A stretch of 36,596 bases of DNA from contig JAROBA010000047.1 in assembly GCA_029432815.1 (NCBI GenBank), positions 1 to 36,596 of the forward strand, written 5' to 3'. Source of the DNA: Pontiellaceae bacterium B1224 (GTDB taxonomy: Bacteria; Verrucomicrobiota; Kiritimatiellia; Kiritimatiellales; Pontiellaceae). The translations under genes were made by a program, and so were the position numbers. Shown here piece after piece: positions 31,767 through 36,596 of this stretch; the first letter of the stretch is position 1, and every line of letters starts with the position of its first letter. The notes beneath the pieces are model-generated. The model did no database searches and had not been told where the DNA came from. It was given only the letters and a program-made list of their open reading frames with translations.

Positions 31767-34658
31767 TTATAGGACCCGGGTTTTAGTTTTCAATCCGGCC
31801 CGGTCTGCCGATTCGGGAGAGCATAAAACAGACACGTTTGAATCCTCGAATGCTTTATTCAGCGTTTCGCCGAAGGCATTGAAATGCGCCTGCGTGGTGG
31901 CCAGCACTTCGTCTCTCAGCTGCTGTCGCTCGGCATCAGTATAGTTGAGCAGATAGCGCATGCAGCTGGAATAGCCTTTTGCATCCGGCAACTGATAGGC
32001 GTCGAGGGTGCCGATGGTCCCAATAAGCGCGCGAGTCAGTTCATCCTCACTCAGCGTCAGGTTTTTCAGGTAGTCGCCGGTCTGTTTGTAAATATCCAGC
32101 GAGTTCTCCAGATTCGGGTCCCGGTAGGAGGCAAAGGTAAAGGCACCTGAGCGTTGGTCAAAAGCACACATGCCACCGTAGGCCCCGCCTTGAACCCGGA
32201 TTTTTTCCCAGAGCCAGGCCGTCTGCAGATAACGTGTAATCACCATCGCTGACCCGTGCATCGTATAACCGCTATCGTATAGATTCGCCGAGCATCCGAC
32301 ATAGTTCACCATTGTCGGTGCGGTCAAGGCTTCCGATTCCGGCAGCTGATCCCGTTTCCAATCCTTGGAACTCCAGTTTCCAGTGGTTGGAAGTTTATCG
32401 ATGAAAGCAGTCAGGTCTTCGAGTGCGGCGGGCATCAGCGAGGGATCCACCGTTACATTGATGACGATGTTATTTCGGTCGATCAGCGTGTGCCGGATTT
32501 TTTCCAGACGTTGGAAGACGCCGTCCCAGTCGATCTCGATTTCATCAGCCAGTTTACGGATAAAGAACAGGGCATCCACACCGCCCATCTTTTCATTCAC
32601 CCAGTGCGCCTCGTGATAATGTGCTTTCAGCCGCGTCATGACAGCGGAATGACCGCGTGGAACAACGCTGGTTTCGAGCTCGGATTTATGTTCGAGAACA
32701 ATCTGACGGAAACGCTCTTTATCGTTGAAGTCGGACTCCAGGAGCACGTCGTGCATAATACTCAACAGCTCTGCGGTCTGGCCGGCCATACATTTCCCTC
32801 TCAGGAAAAAGCGGGTAATTCCGGTGGCATCATCTTTCTGGGCCGAAAGGAAGGGGGCTCCATGAATACCGCCGGTTTCTTTTGAAATGCGTTGGGATAG
32901 CGCAACGTAGTCTTCTTTCTGCGTACCCATTTCCAGCAGAATACTGCCCAGCAGCGAAGCATACGGGAGATCCTCCTGCTCCAACCCATGCAGATCGAGT
33001 CCAATATCCAGATAAAGAATACCATTGGTGAACAGGTCGTGCTTGATCAGAGTGGTTCCCTGGATGTCTTCCGTGCTGTGTTCAATGATACGAACATTTT
33101 TATCCAGATCATCCCGCTGTAGCAGCGGAATGGTGGCGAGGGCTTCTTCTGAATCCGGTGTGGCCTGCAATTTCAGCAGTCGTTCGGTATCGGCCACAAT
33201 CTGTTTCAGCTGCTGTTCGCTCATGCCGGCCTTGATGGTGGCCAGACGATCTTTTTCTTTTGCTTCGGTACGGGCGGAAAGTGCTTTGTCCGGTGTGAGG
33301 ATGACTGTGGAGCGATGCTCGTTTTCAAGAAAGGCTTCGCGGATCATATTTTCAAAATAGTTCGGTTCGCGCGTCTGTTTTTTCAGTGTTTGCAACGGTT
33401 GTTCAAAGGCAATCAGCTCGAGGGGGTCGGCATCATAAATCCATGCATTGAGCGACTTCAGCCAAAGCGAAAGGCCGCGCGGGAATCCGCCGGAGTTATT
33501 TTCCCGCAATTCGAATTCAAAGGTATTCAGTGCGGCATCGATATCGTCCTTTGAAATGCCATCTTGAACCAGATCTTCCAGGGTTTGGAAAACCAGCGCT
33601 TCGGCCTTTCCAAGGTTGGGTGTTTCGATCCCTTTCAGCCCAATGGAATACATCATCTGAATCATATGCGTCTCGATGCCGCCCCCGGTAATGTCCTCAC
33701 CCAGTCCGGATTCGATCAGTGCTTTACGCAGGGGCGAGGCCGGGGTGCCGAGCAGAATATGGTCGAGCAGGTTAAAGGCGAACACGGTTTCGGCATTCGT
33801 CGGCGAAGGCAGCGACCAGTTGACGGTGAACATCGGTTTCGGATCTTCATCGTCGGCCGAGACGGCAAACGGTTTTTCAACTCGGACCGGTGCCGGCAGC
33901 GGAGGTTGCAAGGCGATGTCTGATTGCGGGTCAATCTTCTGGAAGGTGCTCAGATATTCCTCCAGCAACTCAAAACGCGCTTCGGCCGGGTCGTCTCCAT
34001 AGAAAAAGATGCGCGCGTTCGACGGATGATAGAACGCTTCGTGAAAGGCCTTGAACTGCTCGTAGGTCAGGTCCGGAATATTTTCAGGATTCCCGCCGGA
34101 GTCTTTTCCGTAGGTGATGTCCGGGTAGAGCGACTGCTGGGAAACTTCCATGAGCAGGGAATCCGGCGAGGAATAAACTCCTTTCATCTCGTTGTAGACC
34201 ACGCCTTTATATTCCAGGTCGTTATCGATTGATTCCAGGTGATAATGCCAGCCTTCCTGTTTAAAGAAATCGGGCGTGATGCGAGGCTGAAAAACGGCGT
34301 CCAGATAGACGCCAACCAGATTATGAAAATCCTTCAGATTCTGGCTGGCCACCGGATAACAGGTTTTGTCCGGATAAGTGAACGCATTCAGAAAGGTTTG
34401 CAGTGACCCTTTCAGCAGCTGAACAAAAGGATCTTTCACCGGATACTTTTCCGATCCGCACAACACCGTATGTTCTAAAATGTGTGCAATGCCGGTCGAG
34501 TCGGAGGGCGGCGTGCGGAACGCAATGCCGAAGCACTTGTTTTCATCGTCGTTCTCCATCGACATAATTTCCGCACCGGTCGGGATGTGACGGTAGATCT
34601 TTGCAAGGGTGTTCAGTTCTCGCACTTCTTCTGTGCGTACCAGTTCAAAATTGTTCAT
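31767..34658 (-). CDS. M16C family metalloprotease (presequence protease/PreP-like)
   Basis: A 963-residue zinc peptidase that degrades peptides inside a closed chamber of two halves. The inverted zinc motif HILEH is at residues 59-63. It is followed by the M16C signature LCGSEKYPVKDPFVQLLKGSLQTFLNAFTYPDKTCYPV and the distal zinc-ligand region YNEMKGVYSSPDSLL. The long C-terminal half contains the family's RVQGGAYGGMC motif. Length is normal for PreP. No signal peptide is seen, so it should be cytoplasmic. GGAG precedes the start. It holds four exact palindromes (32356, 32378, 32502, 33576), the most of any gene here. They are read as SKDWK, PTTGN, FQRLE and FQTLE. Confidence 0.95.
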   Translation of the reverse strand: MNNFELVRTEEVRELNTLAKIYRHIPTGAEIMSMENDDENKCFGIAFRTPPSDSTGIAHILEHTVLCGSEKYPVKDPFVQLLKGSLQTFLNAFTYPDKTCYPVASQNLKDFHNLVGVYLDAVFQPRITPDFFKQEGWHYHLESIDNDLEYKGVVYNEMKGVYSSPDSLLMEVSQQSLYPDITYGKDSGGNPENIPDLTYEQFKAFHEAFYHPSNARIFFYGDDPAEARFELLEEYLSTFQKIDPQSDIALQPPLPAPVRVEKPFAVSADDEDPKPMFTVNWSLPSPTNAETVFAFNLLDHILLGTPASPLRKALIESGLGEDITGGGIETHMIQMMYSIGLKGIETPNLGKAEALVFQTLEDLVQDGISKDDIDAALNTFEFELRENNSGGFPRGLSLWLKSLNAWIYDADPLELIAFEQPLQTLKKQTREPNYFENMIREAFLENEHRSTVILTPDKALSARTEAKEKDRLATIKAGMSEQQLKQIVADTERLLKLQATPDSEEALATIPLLQRDDLDKNVRIIEHSTEDIQGTTLIKHDLFTNGILYLDIGLDLHGLEQEDLPYASLLGSILLEMGTQKEDYVALSQRISKETGGIHGAPFLSAQKDDATGITRFFLRGKCMAGQTAELLSIMHDVLLESDFNDKERFRQIVLEHKSELETSVVPRGHSAVMTRLKAHYHEAHWVNEKMGGVDALFFIRKLADEIEIDWDGVFQRLEKIRHTLIDRNNIVINVTVDPSLMPAALEDLTAFIDKLPTTGNWSSKDWKRDQLPESEALTAPTMVNYVGCSANLYDSGYTMHGSAMVITRYLQTAWLWEKIRVQGGAYGGMCAFDQRSGAFTFASYRDPNLENSLDIYKQTGDYLKNLTLSEDELTRALIGTIGTLDAYQLPDAKGYSSCMRYLLNYTDAERQQLRDEVLATTQAHFNAFGETLNKAFEDSNVSVLCSPESADRAGLKTKTRVL
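32356..32392. repeat. Two 15-bp palindromes, seven bases apart, in M16C protease gene
   Basis: Exact copies at 32356-32370 and 32378-32392, read as SKDWK and as PTTGN in one coding frame. Confidence 0.85.
32502..32516. repeat. 15-bp palindrome in M16C protease gene
   Basis: Exact copy, spacer GACGT, read as FQRLE. Confidence 0.8.
33576..33590. repeat. 15-bp palindrome in M16C protease gene
   Basis: Exact copy, spacer GGGTT, read as FQTLE. Confidence 0.8.
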
Positions 34659-34727
34659 ACAGGGCTCCGTAAAATGAATCTGAAATATGTACCGGATTCG
34701 TACTTTTTAAGCGAATCCAATACGAAA

Positions 34728-35381
34728 TTATTCAGGAAGTTGAATGTCGGTCCAGAGCTCAGCATTCGGGTGGTCGGCTAGGGCGATTCCTGCGGGGATG
34801 GATTGAGGATCGGTGACCAGGGTATTGATGATGTCCCGCTTGGATTCGCCAGTGACGAGCAGGATAATTTTTTCCACTCGTTGGAAAAGGGCGGGGGTCA
34901 CACTGACGCCTTGCATGCCGTCGGGGCGGTCGGTATGCAGGGTGAGCCGGTCCTGAATCCGTGCCTGTTCCGGGGTGAAAAAACCGGCGGTATGCCCGTC
35001 ATCGCCCATACCGAGAAAACCGAGGTCCACACTTTGCATTCGTTCGAGACCTTCAGCGAAGTGTTCTGCCGCCGCCTGGGCGGAGAGTGTGGTGTCAACC
35101 TGAAGAAATTGACCATGGCAGTTGAGTCCCTGAAGCAGAGGCAATAGGTTGTGAGCATTATTTTTCGGCGAGCTGAAGGGCTGCATCCGTTCGTCGCTCA
35201 GAAACAGGTTGCGCTGTGGATGCACCAGGCAGGGGGCTGCGGCCAGACGGTTGTAAATAACATAGGGCGTGGACCCTCCGCTCAGCATCAGGTTTCCAGG
35301 CGTTGGAAGGGTGGTGCGCAAAAGTTCCAGAGTTTGGAGGATCAGTTTTTCAGTGGTTTCAAAGGTTCGTATTTTTATCAT
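34728..35381 (-). CDS. pgl: 6-phosphogluconolactonase (DevB type)
   Basis: Hydrolyses 6-phosphogluconolactone in the oxidative pentose phosphate pathway. The 217-residue protein has the sugar-isomerase-like motifs LSGGSTPYVIYNRL and FLSDERMQP, and the lactonase signature LGFLGMGDDGHTAGFFTP. It is slightly short, which is usual for this subgroup. It is upstream of the M16C protease on the same strand with a 69-bp gap. Palindromes at 34872 and 35294 encode FQRVE and PTPGN, and a one-mismatch copy at 35325 encodes LQTLE. Confidence 0.94.
   Translation of the reverse strand: MIKIRTFETTEKLILQTLELLRTTLPTPGNLMLSGGSTPYVIYNRLAAAPCLVHPQRNLFLSDERMQPFSSPKNNAHNLLPLLQGLNCHGQFLQVDTTLSAQAAAEHFAEGLERMQSVDLGFLGMGDDGHTAGFFTPEQARIQDRLTLHTDRPDGMQGVSVTPALFQRVEKIILLVTGESKRDIINTLVTDPQSIPAGIALADHPNAELWTDIQLPE
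34872..34886. repeat. 15-bp palindrome in pgl
   Basis: Exact copy, spacer CTCGT, read as FQRVE. Confidence 0.8.
35294..35308. repeat. 15-bp palindrome in pgl
   Basis: Exact copy, spacer GGCGT, read as PTPGN. A one-mismatch copy lies at 35325-35339. Confidence 0.8.
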
Positions 35382-35470
35382 GGGATGAGATTAATCGGTT
35401 CGGCATTGGGTGACCATCATTTTACGCAAACATCATTGCCCGTAAATGCGGATTAAGGCACATTTGAAGC

Positions 35471-36370
35471 ATGCTTAAATTGATTTTGAATACGTTCATT
35501 AAACTGATTTCCATCATGCCGCTGCCCATGGTTCGCGGGTTGGGATATGTGGTCGGTTTTGTTTTCGGTAATGTGATCCGGCATCACCGAACGGATGCCT
35601 TACTGGCGCTGGAGCGTTCCATTCCGGAGCTTACGCCGCGGGAATGCAAGCGCACCATCAATACGATGTATCATCTTCAGGGTGTCAACTTCATGGAATT
35701 GATCTGGTATTCAACAAAGGATCGTAGCCGGCTTTTTGATGCGGTTGAAGTGGAGAACGAACACTACATCACAGAGGCTCTTTCCCGGGGTAAAGGCGTT
35801 TTGGCGTTGACTGCGCACTTTGGTAATTTTGAGCTGTTGACCATGGCGACCGGTGCTTTGGGTTATAAAATGACTGTGATTGTGAAGCCGATTAAAACCC
35901 CCGCAGTCAATGAAGCCATGACCAAACTCAGGGACCATGAAGGGCTGACATTTCTGGATCGGGATAATGCGTATCGGGACTGCCTTAAGGCGCTTCGGAG
36001 AAATGAATTTGTCGGGATGATTATTGATCAGAACATGATTCGGGAATCGGGAATATTTGTCGATTTCTTTGGCCGGCCGGCCTGTACCTCCCCGGGGCTC
36101 GCCTATATGTCGGCTCAGTCGAAAGCCCCGGTGCTGCCGGTGTTCATTCACAAAAAGAGTGACGGACGATTTCTGCTGAAAGTTCAAAAACCGATCGACC
36201 CGCCGGTCGACCGCAGCCCGGAGGTGATCCAGGCGGCGACGCAGTTGTATACGAAGGTGATTGAGAGTGCTGTCCGGGAAGATCCTAAGCAGTGGATCTG
36301 GATGCATCGCCGTTGGAAAACGACACCGGTGGAAGGTGAGGCCGGTTTTGTGCGCGCTAAAAAATCCTGA
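35471..36370 (+). CDS. Lysophospholipid acyltransferase family protein (LpxL/HtrB type)
   Basis: A 299-residue inner-membrane enzyme probably adding a secondary acyl chain to lipid A. An N-terminal membrane anchor (residues 1-35) precedes the HtrB family region. The catalytic H-x4-E motif is at His116-Glu121 (HFGNFE), and the IDQNMIRESGIFVDFFGRPACTSPGLA block is typical. It ends in WIWMHRRWKT. It stands alone, divergent from pgl. The family role is established, but the exact acyl position cannot be told. Confidence 0.92.
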   Translation: MLKLILNTFIKLISIMPLPMVRGLGYVVGFVFGNVIRHHRTDALLALERSIPELTPRECKRTINTMYHLQGVNFMELIWYSTKDRSRLFDAVEVENEHYITEALSRGKGVLALTAHFGNFELLTMATGALGYKMTVIVKPIKTPAVNEAMTKLRDHEGLTFLDRDNAYRDCLKALRRNEFVGMIIDQNMIRESGIFVDFFGRPACTSPGLAYMSAQSKAPVLPVFIHKKSDGRFLLKVQKPIDPPVDRSPEVIQAATQLYTKVIESAVREDPKQWIWMHRRWKTTPVEGEAGFVRAKKS

Positions 36371-36412
36371 ATCCAGTGATATCAGGCCGCATTGGGCTTG
36401 CGGATGTTCCTG

Positions 36413-36440
36413 AAAAAAGCCGACCTGAGTCAGGCCGGCT
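36413..36440 (-). terminator. Terminator for a minus-strand transcript entering from the right
   Basis: AGCCGACCTGA and TCAGGCCGGCT form an 11-bp stem with one mismatch. On the minus strand it is followed by TTTTTT. It points to a minus-strand gene beyond the right edge. The 226 bases after 36370 contain no other supported feature. Confidence 0.65.
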
Positions 36441-36596
36441 CAATAAGCCTATAGTGTCTGGCAGTCTAGCAGTCTGTCGGAGTTAGCACCCAGACACAGG
36501 TCCAATTTTCTGCGGGCCTGCCAATTATCCGGCGGCAACCGGTTTGTGAAACGAAAAAGGCGCGAATCTGCTCCAATATGGTGTAAATAGGTTGAT

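Noticed and set aside
36460-36482. Repeated GCAGTCT words near the right edge
   Set aside because: Only two or three imperfect units with unequal spacing, too few to call a tandem repeat.

Overview
The window is chromosomal DNA from a Gram-negative bacterium. It has heptose and acyltransferase genes for lipid A/LPS, ExbB/ExbD, YidC and a complete type II fatty-acid cluster. The closest fit is the PVC superphylum, most likely Kiritimatiellota (Pontiella-like) or a close relative. This rests on a secreted protein whose C-terminal domain (W-x-A-x-EGRTYSVKWTDSL) is typical of that group, on GxxExxY genes with their repeats, and on large TPR-ExbB-ExbD operons. The taxonomic call is inference; no 16S gene is present.

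Layout. 1-1698: rpoN (sigma-54) flanked on both sides by heptamer tandem repeats. 1704-4468: the conserved rpmH-rnpA-yidD-yidC operon on the minus strand, with its own promoter and terminator. 4619-6063: rph and a small flavodoxin, ending in a bidirectional terminator that faces icd (6066-7328, minus), whose coenzyme-site residues look NAD-type. 7452-10323: a minus-strand SOS-type cassette made of a LexA-like repressor with a UmuD-like peptidase half, a truncated small ORF, a GxxExxY gene boxed by two long hairpin repeats, and a UmuC-like Y-family polymerase. 10450-12077: two tandem LuxR-type regulators with overlapping stop and start codons. 12294-14036: a secreted multidomain protein. 14214-15530: a DEAD-box RNA helicase (minus).

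15630-21652: the lipid precursor operon yceD(DUF177)-rpmF-plsX-fabH-fabD-fabG-acpP-fabF, closed by a strong terminator. 21740-24451: hldE-type cytidylyltransferase, hldD-type epimerase and a cation/proton antiporter. 24904-31723: an envelope module of two secreted TPR proteins, ExbB, two ExbD proteins, and a TonB-positioned membrane protein whose von Willebrand A-like domain has lost its metal site. 31767-35381: an M16C metalloprotease and 6-phosphogluconolactonase (minus). 35471-36370: an LpxL/HtrB-type acyltransferase.

The most striking signal is not a gene. A 15-bp palindrome, TTCCA-N5-TGGAA, occurs exactly 23 times in 36.6 kb (about 0.04 expected by chance for uniform bases), with at least a dozen one-mismatch copies. 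It lies in intergenic DNA (8 copies) and inside unrelated coding genes (15 copies), where it is read mainly as F-Q-x-L-E or S-x-D-W-K. It behaves like a genome-wide dispersed signal such as an uptake, segregation or nucleoid-protein site. The second candidate for something undescribed is the TPR-TPR-ExbB-ExbD-ExbD-vWA module.
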